Assembly: GCA_031275995.1 (NCBI GenBank)
Contig: JAISNY010000004.1
Location: forward strand, 1-41,689
Direction: 5' to 3'
From: Oscillospiraceae bacterium
GTDB taxonomy: Bacteria; Bacillota; Clostridia; Oscillospirales; Acutalibacteraceae
Length of the DNA stretch: 41,689 nt
A program made the translations under genes and the position numbers. The notes beneath the pieces are model-generated. The model worked only from the letters and a program-made list of their open reading frames with translations, had not been told where the DNA came from and searched no databases. Within the stretch, counting starts at the first letter, position 1; every line of letters begins with the position of its first letter. Shown here one piece after another: positions 30,031 through 40,211 of the stretch.

Positions 30031-30809
30031 CTTTGCTTTCTTTCTTGCTTAACAAATACTAGGGAACATAGCACGATCACAAATATAATACTTGAAAGCG
30101 CGTTTATTTCAGGGCTTACAGATTTTCGGGTCATTGAGTATATTGTAATAGGTAAAGTCTGAATGTTTCCGGACGTAAAATAGCTTATTACGAAATCATC
30201 AATCGACATTGCAAAGGCCATAAATAAACCGGAAATGATACCGGGCATTATTTCGGGCAATATGACCTTAAAAAAAGCCTTGAATGGAGGGCACCCTAGA
30301 TCGCAGGCGGCTTCAAAGGTCTGCGGAGTTATCTGATGTAACTTTGGCAGAACAGAGAGAAATGAGTAAGGTGCACAAAAGGTCGTATGCGCAATAATAA
30401 GAGTGATTATACCGGGATTTAAAAAACCTGTAAACTTACGAATAAACGAAAAAAACATCATCAAAGAAACACCGCTGACAATATCAGGGCTTATCATGGG
30501 AATGTTTGTTAAATTCATTATTAATGCAGCCGTTTTTTTTCCGTAATTTATCATTCCGACACATGCTGAAACACCTAAAATAGTTGCCAAAAACGCAGAA
30601 ATCACCGCTAAAGCAAGAGTATTTGATGCAGAATGTAAAATAGTTTTGTCTCTAAAAAGAGTTTTATACCAACAAAGACTGAAACCGCCCCAATGCGCAC
30701 GGCTTTTTGAAGCGTTAAACGAAAAAAATACCAAAACTAAAACAGGAGAATATAAAATCAAAAAAATTAAGACAAGATACAGCCTGTTTAAAAATTTTGC
30801 CAATTTCAT
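30027..30809 (-). CDS. potC: Spermidine/putrescine ABC transporter permease PotC (likely ATG at 30809; the longest ORF starts at 30851)
   Basis: LYSPVLVLVFFSFNASKSRAHWGGFSLCWYKTLF, EAACDLGCPPFKAFFKVILPEIMPGIISGLFMAFAMSIDDFVISYFTSG. Confidence 0.92.
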   Translation of the reverse strand: MKLAKFLNRLYLVLIFLILYSPVLVLVFFSFNASKSRAHWGGFSLCWYKTLFRDKTILHSASNTLALAVISAFLATILGVSACVGMINYGKKTAALIMNLTNIPMISPDIVSGVSLMMFFSFIRKFTGFLNPGIITLIIAHTTFCAPYSFLSVLPKLHQITPQTFEAACDLGCPPFKAFFKVILPEIMPGIISGLFMAFAMSIDDFVISYFTSGNIQTLPITIYSMTRKSVSPEINALSSIIFVIVLCSLVFVKQERKQR

Positions 30810-30810
30810 C

Positions 30811-30904
30811 CTCTTAAAAAACGAAATCACTGAAAACTTTTGGCTCTGCAAACTTTAAACTAGAAAATCTATTTTGCATGATTTCCAAAAGACAATCTAT
30901 CATA
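30811..30904 (-). pseudogene. Duplicated 3' tail of the neighbouring Nif3-family gene
   Basis: Minus translation IMIDCLLEIMQNRFSSLKFAEPKVFSDFVF* versus Nif3 C-terminus VIIDYLLEIMQNKFSDIKFAKSKAFSDFVEFF*; copies about 100 bp apart. Confidence 0.9.
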
Positions 30905-30907
30905 ATC

Positions 30908-31669
30908 TCAAAAAAATTCAACAAAATCACTGAAAGCTTTGGATTTTGCGAATTTTATGTCAGAAAATTTATTTTGCATGATTTCCAAAAGATAATCTAT
31001 TATAACGTCTTCAGACTTGTAATGTCCAACATCAAAAATCATAAGGCCCGCTGAACCTGCCGCTAAAATCTCGTGATGTTTAATTTCTCCCGTAACAAAA
31101 GCCTGTGCACCTTTTAAAATAGACTCAAAAACAAGTTCTCCACAAGAGCCTGAAGCAACCGCGACTTTTTTTATCTCTCCGCCGAAGTTGGTAAACCTGA
31201 TTCCAGTGCAATTCAGATTCTTTTTAATATGTCCGGCGAATTCTCGCGCATTTAAGCGTGATTGTAATTCACCAACAAAGCCTAATGGCATTCCTTTGCG
31301 GTAGGAAAGCGGCTCCGAAATTTTAATTCCCAATTTATTACAGAGCTGAGCGGAAACTCCACACGAGGCAAAATCAAGATTTGTATGTGCACAAATACAA
31401 GAAATTTCAAATTTAGAAAGCAATTCAAGCGCACTTTCAGGCTCAATTTTTCTGATTGGTTTAAAAATAACAGGATGATGACTTATTATTAAATTTGCGC
31501 CAGAGAAATGAGCCTCCAGCACCGATTCAGCCGTTATATCAAGCGTGAGAAGCACACCTGTTACGTTTTTGCAAAAACTACCCGTTAAAAGCCCAGAATT
31601 ATCAAAGTCAGCTTGCGAATCGAACGGTGCTAATTCATTCAGGAAATCGAAAGCCTCTTTTACAATCAT
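30908..31669 (-). CDS. Nif3-like dinuclear metal centre family protein (GTP cyclohydrolase I type 2 homologue)
   Basis: LNELAPFDSQADFDNSGLLTG, LLTLDITAESVLEA...ANLIISHHPVIFKPI, ICAHTNLDFA, VTGEIKHHEILAA. Confidence 0.93.
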   Translation of the reverse strand: MIVKEAFDFLNELAPFDSQADFDNSGLLTGSFCKNVTGVLLTLDITAESVLEAHFSGANLIISHHPVIFKPIRKIEPESALELLSKFEISCICAHTNLDFASCGVSAQLCNKLGIKISEPLSYRKGMPLGFVGELQSRLNAREFAGHIKKNLNCTGIRFTNFGGEIKKVAVASGSCGELVFESILKGAQAFVTGEIKHHEILAAGSAGLMIFDVGHYKSEDVIIDYLLEIMQNKFSDIKFAKSKAFSDFVEFF

Positions 31670-31760
31670 ATTTTCCCCCTGATCATTTTATAGAACCTAA
31701 AACTTCTAAAACAAGCGGAAGTTTGCACAGTGTGAGAAAAATTTATTAATGCCGTCAGAT

Positions 31761-32336
31761 TCATATTTTTCTAATCGATTCAACAAGCGAAAACCCCACA
31801 GACTGCAATTTTATCGGGATTTCTTTCTGCCTAAACGCGGGTTCGGTTCGGGTATTGGCAATTACAACCGTTTCTTCAACAACAAATTCTAACATTTCGA
31901 ACATATCCCTTGTGTAATCATAGTACACCTTAAATTTATCGCGGTCAGGGTTGCCCTGAGTAAACAACAGAACTAATTTTTTGTTCGAGTATTCTTCTTT
32001 AAACCGTGGAGAAAAACGCGGAGTGTGATGTGCAAACAGTCTATCGGTAAATGCTTTTGCCTGGGCACTCATCTGCCCCATGTAAACAGGCGTTCCAAAG
32101 ACAAGCGCTTCTGATTCTCTCAAGTCATCATAAACTTTTTGCATATCGTCCATCATAACACAGCAATCCTTATGAATACACCCTAGACAACCGCTGCATG
32201 GCCTAATATCAAGTTCTCCTGCGGAAAATAATTTGGTTGTCGCACCTTTTAATTTTGCTCCCTCCAATACCTTACTCACAGCCCACGCCGTGCCGCCGCT
32301 TATGCGCGGGCTGCCATTGAATCCGATAATCTTCAT
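31761..32336 (-). CDS. NADPH-dependent FMN reductase / flavodoxin-family protein
   Basis: KIIGFNGSPRISGGTAWAVSKVLEGAK, CSGCLGCIHKDCCVMMDDMQKVYDDLRESEALVFGTPVYMGQMSAQAKAFTDR. Confidence 0.93.
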   Translation of the reverse strand: MKIIGFNGSPRISGGTAWAVSKVLEGAKLKGATTKLFSAGELDIRPCSGCLGCIHKDCCVMMDDMQKVYDDLRESEALVFGTPVYMGQMSAQAKAFTDRLFAHHTPRFSPRFKEEYSNKKLVLLFTQGNPDRDKFKVYYDYTRDMFEMLEFVVEETVVIANTRTEPAFRQKEIPIKLQSVGFSLVESIRKI

Positions 32337-32526
32337 TTTTTCTCCCGTTAAAGTAGTACTTACTTAAACCAAAACAACACTTTTTAGCTTAAATTCTAAT
32401 AAAATTTCCAGTAAAAAATAGCATAACAAACTACAAAAAAATGCTCAAGTTCAATTTTAAATAAAAACATCACGGAAATTTCATTGTGAATTTTTTAACT
32501 AACAAAAGTTCAATTGATAAAACATT

Positions 32527-33333
32527 CTAAACTGTAAGAAAGTTCCCGCAATACGATATGGAAACTCCACCCGATCCGATAAATGTAACATCCTGGATTC
32601 CGTTTGCGTTTTTTAAAAATATCACCGCAGAGTTGCTTTCCACATGTGCAATGCCTCCTGAAGAAGTAAGTGCAGACCCGTAGGTAAGACCTGAAAAATC
32701 ACAACTTGTGCTCGGGGCAAATGGAATGCCTGTAATTTTTACCGCGCCCGTACCCGCAACCTGGACATAGCAGTGATATTGTAAGTTGAAAACGCATAAT
32801 TTACCAAGCTTATAACATAAACCGCCACCGGATTCATCGATAATTGAAGAGCTACTAGTTTGGGTTGATATCGTAGGAACCCAAGCTACAGGTGAAGTGG
32901 AAAGAATTTCTTGAACTTGGGCCAACGCCTGAGTAAGAGCGCTGTATTCTGAAGTACTTTCAATAGCGCCTTCTGAATCAATTACGTTTCCGACTACAAT
33001 TTTCAAACCTGTAATTTTCAATAAGGGCGGAGTTTGACCAGGAGGACTTAAAATATAAAATTCACAGTCAAGTACTCCCAATACGTTTGACATCTGAGAA
33101 GTAAGTTCCAACTGTGCCTCATATGTATTCTGCAAAATAGGACAATTATTGAAAATTACGTTTCCATCCGGCTTCTGTGCATAAAAAACAACGGAAAATC
33201 CTTCTAAATTTATAAAATTTTCTCCTTCCCTAAAAGAAACATACAAAAATCGAGAATTAACCTCGCCAAAATTAATACTAATTACCGCATCATTAACTTT
33301 CCAAACATCCATAACAATTTTCTTTGAAACCAT
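32527..33333 (-). CDS. BppU-like phage baseplate upper protein with receptor-binding-like C-terminal domain
   Basis: MDVWKVNDAVISINFGEVNSRFLYVSF...FSVVFYAQKPDGNVIFNNCPI...GVLDCEFYILSPPGQTPPLLKITGLKIVVG matches the layout of BppU_N (DUF2479-type) proteins; C-terminal beta/Gly/Ser-rich domain. Confidence 0.65.
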   Translation of the reverse strand: MVSKKIVMDVWKVNDAVISINFGEVNSRFLYVSFREGENFINLEGFSVVFYAQKPDGNVIFNNCPILQNTYEAQLELTSQMSNVLGVLDCEFYILSPPGQTPPLLKITGLKIVVGNVIDSEGAIESTSEYSALTQALAQVQEILSTSPVAWVPTISTQTSSSSIIDESGGGLCYKLGKLCVFNLQYHCYVQVAGTGAVKITGIPFAPSTSCDFSGLTYGSALTSSGGIAHVESNSAVIFLKNANGIQDVTFIGSGGVSISYCGNFLTV

Positions 33334-33653
33334 CGCTAGTTACCTCCCTCAAAAAGAGTTATCTACTATTAGTGGCAAAAACCAGCCATAGTTGCTTTGA
33401 GTCGGGCAATACACTTCTTTAATTGCCAGTTTATCTAATGTTATCAATTCGTAAGAGTTTTTTGTTGGTCTAGAGCCTTGTGCTGTTTATAAACAAATGT
33501 ACCTATTTTTAGCAATATTTGCGTTTTACGGCTCGGAGTAACTTTACAAATTATTTCAATTGATATATAATACATAATAGACATATGTGATATATGTGTA
33601 TTCAATATAAATAAAGGGTTAGTAGAAAAAAATTAAAAATTTGAGGAGAAAAA

Positions 33654-34337
33654 ATGAAGTTTAAGTTTAGAAACATAACGTTCGCAGCTCTAGCTTTTAT
33701 TTTTATGGCATCCACTGTACCCAGCAAGGCGAACTTGGGAGATCCTAATGAACCAATTGAGGTCGCAGTTGTTACGGAGAACGGTTTATCTAGCACATCT
33801 GAATTCTATGCGCGTACAATTCTTCGTGACTATGACTGTAAAAACAATGAAATTATAGTGGACAATTTACATTTTAAGCTGAATCCAGGCTTGTCCGAAA
33901 ATTCGAGAGCTGCTATTGTGGTAGATGGTGTAGGTTCGAAGCTGAGCTCTTTAATTAGTGTTTTAGAGGGTATCGGTATTAGAGGTGATAGAAAGATTTT
34001 AGCTTCAGTTTATCCTGATAATTCCTATGAGGGTGTTCCTGGTTGTGTTCCTTTAAAGAGTTCTATTGTTTCTAGTTTAGGTGATGGCATTAAGGAATTG
34101 GAGGACGTTTTGTTAAAAATTGGTAGAGATTTGTGTGCAGAAGAGTGGGAACGTTCGGACAATTTGCGTCGTATGCGCATGATGCAAGAAAGATCGAGAG
34201 CTTCAGATGAAGAAATTCAGGCTCGTCAACCCGCCGTTGCCGCCCTTCCTACTGATTCTGTCCCGAAAGGCCGTTTTCAAAGATTATTTAATTTGTTAAA
34301 AGCTTTTTTGATTAAAATTCGGAGTAAATTAAATTAG
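33654..34337 (+). CDS. Secreted protein of unknown function with basic amphipathic C-terminus
   Basis: Signal peptide MKFKFRNITFAALAFIFMASTVPSKA; GAGGAG RBS; C-terminus KGRFQRLFNLLKAFLIKIRSKLN. Confidence 0.7.
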   Translation: MKFKFRNITFAALAFIFMASTVPSKANLGDPNEPIEVAVVTENGLSSTSEFYARTILRDYDCKNNEIIVDNLHFKLNPGLSENSRAAIVVDGVGSKLSSLISVLEGIGIRGDRKILASVYPDNSYEGVPGCVPLKSSIVSSLGDGIKELEDVLLKIGRDLCAEEWERSDNLRRMRMMQERSRASDEEIQARQPAVAALPTDSVPKGRFQRLFNLLKAFLIKIRSKLN

Positions 34338-34759
34338 TAAAGAGTATAAACTTTTTCGCATTTTCAAATATTAGAAATACTGTTGAGCGTTCGATACCTT
34401 CCTTCCTCGCGTTGTCACGTCTTTGCTGACGTATCTTAATGCATTTGCGCCTGTTTAATTTCAATGTGCCGGGTCTAAATTCACCGTCGACGGTTGGCTT
34501 AGCGATTAATTTTTGCTTACGATTCCTCATCATACATTTTGAATTTTCTTTTATTTTATATTTGCTCAATTTATTTTTAATACTCTCCATCCTAAACAAA
34601 TTTTATTTTGTTAGTTTAGAGCTTATCTAGGTGTAAAAGATATGTTTTTTGGAGCGAAAATGTAAAATATTTTCTTAAATTGGGTGTTTATTGCTTATTG
34701 ACAAGCGGCGAGCTTTTTGCAAGAGTACCAATGATTTTTAGTCGATAGGAGTTAGGATT

Positions 34760-35668
34760 TTGAAAATTTCTGAAGCGAAAGTTTTTTTTTGCAGCGCTGG
34801 GTGTGGGTTTGCGTCTGCTCTTTCGAAGGCTTCCGGATGTGCGCTTTCATCAATAAAAGTTGGCAGATTTAGTGACGGTGAACTTTTTGCTTCTGTTGAG
34901 GAAGAGGTACATGGTCGGCAATGTGTTTTAATTCAGTCTGTTTCGGCTCCTGCCAATGATAATTTGATGGAGCTATTGTTGGCTGCGGATGCACTAAAGA
35001 GAGCGGCGGCCGCTAGTGTGATTGCCGTTGTGCCGTATTTAGGTTACTGTCGTCAGGATAAAAGAAATAAACAGGAATCGATCGCTGCAAAGCTTGTTGC
35101 CAATATTATGGTGAAATCTGGCATCGATGAGGTATTCACCGTAGACCTTCACTCTAAGCAAATAGAAGGATTTTTTGATGTACCCGTATATTGTATTTCC
35201 GGTGTTCCGGTGTTTGCGGATTACTTTAAAAAAACTGGTTTTTCTGCGGATGAATTTGTTGTAGTTGCGCCTGATTTCGGAGCTGTCCGCCGTGCTCGTG
35301 AGTTAGCCTCTATTTTAGGCTGTGACATTGCAATTGTGGATAAGCATAGACCCAAAGCAAATGTTTCTGAAGTTATGAACGTAATAGGCGAAGTTAATGG
35401 TAAAAATTTAATTATTGTAGATGATATTATAGATACTGCCGGGACTGTTTGTAATGCGTCTTTCGAACTTATGGAGCGTGGTGCTCGTGGAATTTATGTT
35501 TGTGCATCGCATGCCGTACTTTCAGGGTCGGCCGAGAAAAAGATTGAAAAAAGTATGATTAAAGAGATGATATTTTTGAATACTATTGAAATCCCAGCAC
35601 ATAAGATGATAGATAAATTTAAAATTTTAGATGTTTCTCTTCTAGTTGCAAGAGAGTTTTTTCGATGA
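34760..35668 (+). CDS. prs: Ribose-phosphate pyrophosphokinase (TTG start)
   Basis: VGRFSDGELFASVEEEVHGRQCVLIQS, PYLGYCRQDKR, VDLHSKQIEGFFDVP, VVAPDFGAVRRAREL, NLIIVDDIIDTAGT. Confidence 0.95.
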   Translation: MKISEAKVFFCSAGCGFASALSKASGCALSSIKVGRFSDGELFASVEEEVHGRQCVLIQSVSAPANDNLMELLLAADALKRAAAASVIAVVPYLGYCRQDKRNKQESIAAKLVANIMVKSGIDEVFTVDLHSKQIEGFFDVPVYCISGVPVFADYFKKTGFSADEFVVVAPDFGAVRRARELASILGCDIAIVDKHRPKANVSEVMNVIGEVNGKNLIIVDDIIDTAGTVCNASFELMERGARGIYVCASHAVLSGSAEKKIEKSMIKEMIFLNTIEIPAHKMIDKFKILDVSLLVAREFFR

Positions 35669-35841
35669 ATTTTTCTTGGTGCTTTTGTGTTTTCAATTTT
35701 GTCAACAAATAAAATATAAAAAATTAAATGTTTTTGAATTTTTGTTTTAGCTATCGTTTGTTTAACACATTTTGTTATGTTATTTTGGAGAGCAGGTTTG
35801 ACTTCTTCGCAGTTTTCTGATAGAATAATTGCAAAATAAAG

Positions 35842-37005
35842 ATGAAGGTGGGTGGGTCTGGGTTGCCCCAGAAAGAAGATTACTATAAACTTTTAGGTGT
35901 TGGAAAAGGTGCTTCTGAAGATGAGATAAAAAAAGCTTACAGAAGGATGGCGAAGCAGTATCATCCTGATCTGAATAAAGATAACAAAAGTGCCGAGGCG
36001 AAATTTAAGGAGGTTAATGAGGCTTACGAGGTGCTTTCTGATAAGGAAAAGCGTGCACGTTACGATCAGTTTGGTCATGCGGGAGTTAATCAGAATTATA
36101 GCGGTGGCCAGGGTTATTCTTCTGGTAGTCCATTCGAGTCTGATTTTGATTTGGGTGATCTGTTTGGAAGCTTTTTTGGAGGGTTCGGCGGTAGTGCTTC
36201 TGGCTCTCGCAGGAGAGTTTCGCGCGGTTCCAACATTGAAGTTTCCGTTTCGATTTCATTCGAAGAATCTGCTAAAGGTTGCTCACGAACTGTTAACTTT
36301 GAAAGAGTTGCTGAGTGTGAAGCTTGTGGCGGAGTAGGAGCTGCGGCTGGTAGCGCAAAAAAGACTTGTTCTGTATGCCGTGGCTCAGGTCAGGTTGTGG
36401 TGAGTCAGAGGACTGCTTTTGGAGTTATCCAGACTATGAGTACTTGCAGTCATTGTCATGGCGAGGGCAGTGTTATTGAGCAGCCGTGCGCTAAGTGCGG
36501 TGGTAAAGGCCGAATAAAACGTAGCGATTCAGTGGAGGTTCAGATTCCAGCGGGAGTTGATAGCGGTCAAATTCTTAACGTACGTTCCAAAGGAAACGTA
36601 GGGGTGAACGGTGGTGGAAGTGGGGATTTGCATATTTCAGTTAATGTTAAGCCCCATCAGTTCTTCGAACGTAACAATGATGACATCTGGTGTGAATTGC
36701 CTATCACATTTGTTCAGGCATCGCTTGGAGATGATGTTGTGGTTCCGACGCTGGAAGGTAAGGTGACTTATCACGTTCATGAAGGTACCCAACATGGTGA
36801 TGTGTTCAAACTTAAGGGCCGTGGTATACCTCACCTACAAGGCAGAGGGCGTGGCGACCAAATGATTCGCATAACAGTAGAAGTTCCGAAGCATTTAAGT
36901 GAAGAGCAGAGAAAGATTTTAAAAAAGTTTGATTCAGTTTCGGTTCCGAGGAATTATCAAAAGAAGCAAGGTTTTTTTGAGCGTCTCAAGTCTATGTTTA
37001 GCTAG
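35842..37005 (+). CDS. dnaJ: Chaperone DnaJ (TTG start at 35863 also possible)
   Basis: J-domain [35 protein letters not shown] region; four CxxCxGxG-type zinc motifs. Confidence 0.97.
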   Translation: MKVGGSGLPQKEDYYKLLGVGKGASEDEIKKAYRRMAKQYHPDLNKDNKSAEAKFKEVNEAYEVLSDKEKRARYDQFGHAGVNQNYSGGQGYSSGSPFESDFDLGDLFGSFFGGFGGSASGSRRRVSRGSNIEVSVSISFEESAKGCSRTVNFERVAECEACGGVGAAAGSAKKTCSVCRGSGQVVVSQRTAFGVIQTMSTCSHCHGEGSVIEQPCAKCGGKGRIKRSDSVEVQIPAGVDSGQILNVRSKGNVGVNGGGSGDLHISVNVKPHQFFERNNDDIWCELPITFVQASLGDDVVVPTLEGKVTYHVHEGTQHGDVFKLKGRGIPHLQGRGRGDQMIRITVEVPKHLSEEQRKILKKFDSVSVPRNYQKKQGFFERLKSMFS

Positions 37006-37123
37006 CGTCAAAGGGATAGGGGGAGACGGTTCAAAGTTGTCGTGCTGACCAAAGATTAGTGGCGCAATTGTAATTTTTGGGAATTTTAGATTAATTGGAT
37101 AGTTTTATTTGGATAGTTTTATT

Positions 37124-37780
37124 ATGTTTTTATATTTTAAGAAATCGACAGTTAGGTTATTAGCGTTAGTGCTTTTCGTCTTTAGCATTCTCAGTGTCAT
37201 TCATCAATCGGTGGAGGCGTTTAGGTGGTTTTGGGATAAAACAACTTATCAATTTATGGCCAACGCTACTGACGGTGTATTTCTTATTAAGGATGACGAT
37301 AAAAAATTTAATTTTAATTTATTGAGGATGAGGAATCCTTTGCCTTTTGAATTTAAAGTAAATTTTCTTAATGAGTGTGTGGTTGTTTTTTCGTTCATTA
37401 CGTATAATCAAAGGGAAACATTCGAAGATGCACTTTCGGATATTATTGTAGGAGAATTTAAAGGCAGGTGGTTTTATGGTGATTTTATTTACATTACTAA
37501 CGCGAAGGATGCTGAAACTATATCTAAGGATCTAACATTTGGTACGAATATTTATTTTGTTTTTCGAGGTGAGCATGCAAATAAGGTTAATGACCTTCTC
37601 AATGGTTCATCTTTTAAGTTAGATATGAGATCTCATATGTTTAATTATACTTTCGGTAAAATGTTGAAGCTAACACCACCTTATCAGTTGGTTATTACCT
37701 TAGTTGCCGAATTTTTTGATGATCCAAAAGACGCTTATAAGAAGTATTATTACATAGGGTCTGGGCCTGATTTTGATTAA
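37124..37780 (+). CDS. Hypothetical membrane-anchored protein
   Basis: N-terminal TM (STVRLLALVLFVFSILSVI) and about 190-aa extracytoplasmic-looking domain; no family recognised. Confidence 0.6.
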   Translation: MFLYFKKSTVRLLALVLFVFSILSVIHQSVEAFRWFWDKTTYQFMANATDGVFLIKDDDKKFNFNLLRMRNPLPFEFKVNFLNECVVVFSFITYNQRETFEDALSDIIVGEFKGRWFYGDFIYITNAKDAETISKDLTFGTNIYFVFRGEHANKVNDLLNGSSFKLDMRSHMFNYTFGKMLKLTPPYQLVITLVAEFFDDPKDAYKKYYYIGSGPDFD

Positions 37781-37924
37781 AAGCCGTGTTTTGGTGTAGT
37801 CCTCGGTTTTTTTTGTTGTTTTACTGGGCACTGTAGATTTTTTCGTCGATCGTTAGAATTTTCTAGATTTCGGAACCACTTTCGGTAGTTTTTTTGTTTA
37901 TGATCCAAAATAAAAAATTACGAT

Positions 37925-39115
37925 TTATAATTTTTTCAGAATTGACCTACACAATCTTTCAATCGCTTCCTCAGTTCTTTCGTGGTTACCAAAGCATGCT
38001 AGCCTGAAAAAGTTTTCTCCGTTTTTTCCGAACCCCGAACCCGGGATCCCTATTACGCCGGCATCCTCAAGGATGAAATCAAAAAATTTCCAAGATTTCA
38101 TGCTTTCAGGGCATTTCATCCATATGTATGGCGAATTTATTCCACCGAAAAACTTTACCTTTGCGTGTCTAAGCTTCTGCATAATTATTTCTGCGTTTTT
38201 TCTGTAATAATCTATATTTTTTTTAATTTGCGTTTTGCCTTCCGCCGATAACGTAGCCTCTGCAGCACGTTGAATCACATATGGCACTCCGTTGAATTTT
38301 GTCGATTGTCTTCGTGACCAAAGTTCGTTAATTTTAACATCATCATATTCTAATTCTTTAGAAATAATTGTGTAAGCGCATCTCATACCTGTAAATCCAG
38401 CAGTTTTTGAGAATGAGCGAAATTCAATTGCACATTTTCTTGCGCCTTCTATTTCAAAAATGCTGTGGGGAACGTCATTGCTTACAAAAGCTTCGTACGC
38501 TGAATCAAAAAGTATAACCGAATTTCGTGATAACGCGAAATCAACCCAGCTCTTGAGCTGCTCATGAGAATAAGCAGCGCCGGTAGGATTGTTTGGAGAA
38601 CAAATGTATATCAAATCTGATTTTTCATACTCTGGTATCGGTGTTGGTAGAAATTCATTTCTTTCTTCAGCGTTACAATAAGTTATCTCGCGGCCAGCCA
38701 TAATGTTTGAATCAACATAAACAGGGTAGGTAGGGTCCGGAATCAAACATACGTTTTCATTTGAAAATATGTCTGAAATATTTCCAATGTCACTCTTACT
38801 TCCGTCGCTTATAAAAACTTCATCAACCGAAATGTTAACGCCACGTTCTGAATACGATTTGCATATTTTTTCACGTAAAAATAAATATCCATTATTTGGT
38901 CCGTAACCTTTGAAAGTTTCAGCGGAAGCCATTTCCTCAATTGCTTTTAGTCCAGCAGATACAGCGGCCTCGCATACTGGCAAAGTAACGTCGCCAATCC
39001 CAAGGCTTATAATGTCTTTTTTAGGAAATTTCTCTTTGAATCGCTTAACTTTTTCGGATATTATTAAAAAAAGATAATTTTCGCCTAACTTTAAAAAATT
39101 TTTGTTTATTTTCAT
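37925..39115 (-). CDS. dapL: LL-diaminopimelate aminotransferase
   Basis: ISLGIGDVTLPVCEAAVSAGLKAIEEMA...FKGYGPNNGYLFLREKI, ISDGSKSDIGNI, SPNNPTGAA, FRSFSKTAGFTGMRCAYTII. Confidence 0.92.
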   Translation of the reverse strand: MKINKNFLKLGENYLFLIISEKVKRFKEKFPKKDIISLGIGDVTLPVCEAAVSAGLKAIEEMASAETFKGYGPNNGYLFLREKICKSYSERGVNISVDEVFISDGSKSDIGNISDIFSNENVCLIPDPTYPVYVDSNIMAGREITYCNAEERNEFLPTPIPEYEKSDLIYICSPNNPTGAAYSHEQLKSWVDFALSRNSVILFDSAYEAFVSNDVPHSIFEIEGARKCAIEFRSFSKTAGFTGMRCAYTIISKELEYDDVKINELWSRRQSTKFNGVPYVIQRAAEATLSAEGKTQIKKNIDYYRKNAEIIMQKLRHAKVKFFGGINSPYIWMKCPESMKSWKFFDFILEDAGVIGIPGSGFGKNGENFFRLACFGNHERTEEAIERLCRSILKKL

Positions 39116-39362
39116 TATGGCTCCCTGATTGAAATATTTTAAAAGCGTATAGTAACATTTAACCATCTGAATGGCAATTCATGCTTGAGTGTCAATTTTT
39201 GGTACGGTGTAAGGAGGAGCTGACTTTCGTGAATTAGAGACTTTTAAAACATGAGGCGTTATTTTTGAAAAGAATAGGCTTCTTTAGAAACTAGAAATAA
39301 ATGGGAATCGAAGAAAAAACATTCGAAAACACGGTAGAAATCTTAGTCAAAACTCCCATTTT

Positions 39363-39911
39363 TTACGGCGCGATTTCCCTAATAAATTCTAATATATCTT
39401 GGGCACATATTGCGTAATTTTTGTTTATAATCCTCAAATCGTAATTTTTAGATTCTTCAATTTCAAATTCTGCTCGCTTCAATCTTCTTATAATTGATTC
39501 TTCGTCGTCAAGCCCTCGTGAACGCAGCCTGTTTTCGAGCTCATGTAGAGATGGCGGAAGTATGAATACTGAAACGGAATCCGGACGCGATTTCTTTACT
39601 TTTTTCCCACCCTGAACTTCAATCACTAAGATAACATTTCTACCTTTTTTTGTATATTTCTCTACTTCATTTTTTAAAGTACCATAGCGATTACCGCAAT
39701 AGGATGCATATTCTAAAAATTTGTTCGACGAAACGGCCGAATCAAAATCTTGAGCGCTCAAAAAATGGTAATCGATTCCGTTCTTTTCATTCGAGCGAAT
39801 TTTACGCGTAGTCGCCGAGACAGAAATAACAAATTCAGGTGCAATTCTGACTATTTCCTTTACTACCGTGTCTTTACCCACACCTGAACATCCTGAAAGC
39901 ACAACTAACAT
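39363..39911 (-). CDS. gmk: Guanylate kinase
   Basis: VVLSGCSGVGKDTVVKEI, SVSATTRKIRSNEKNGIDYHFLS, VILVIEVQGGKKVK, SVFILPPSLHELENRLRSRG. Confidence 0.94.
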   Translation of the reverse strand: MLVVLSGCSGVGKDTVVKEIVRIAPEFVISVSATTRKIRSNEKNGIDYHFLSAQDFDSAVSSNKFLEYASYCGNRYGTLKNEVEKYTKKGRNVILVIEVQGGKKVKKSRPDSVSVFILPPSLHELENRLRSRGLDDEESIIRRLKRAEFEIEESKNYDLRIINKNYAICAQDILEFIREIAP

Positions 39912-40211
39912 ACCTTGTCAAGTACCACCCCTACTCCAAATTCCTTTTAGTTTACAACAAACGCGACTAATTTAAAACTTTATCAACATCTTTAAATCGG
40001 ACCGCCTTAAAAACATCCTACACGACGGAAGCGAGTTTAAATAGCTTAGTCCTCTTTTTTTGAGTAGCATCCATTCAAAACTTCACTAATTTCGTTTTTC
40101 TTCAAACTTTTAAAGTCAATTCTTAAGATGCTTGGAAGACTTTGTGAACAACTTTTGTCCTCTGTAAATGCTTCGGCTGGATTAATTTCTGTATATTTTT
40201 ATAATTGTATC

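Noticed and set aside
23472-34500. Shared 15-mer cggttggcttagcga at about 23472 and 34488, with similar gcgttc..tacctt words nearby
   Set aside because: A single 15-bp match is close to chance expectation in a window this size, and the order of the flanking words differs; no convincing repeat element.
34312-34599. 95-aa basic minus-strand ORF between the secreted protein and prs
   Set aside because: Mostly Lys/Arg/Asn-rich, overlaps the 3' end of the upstream CDS, no recognised family; could be relic DNA but unsupported.
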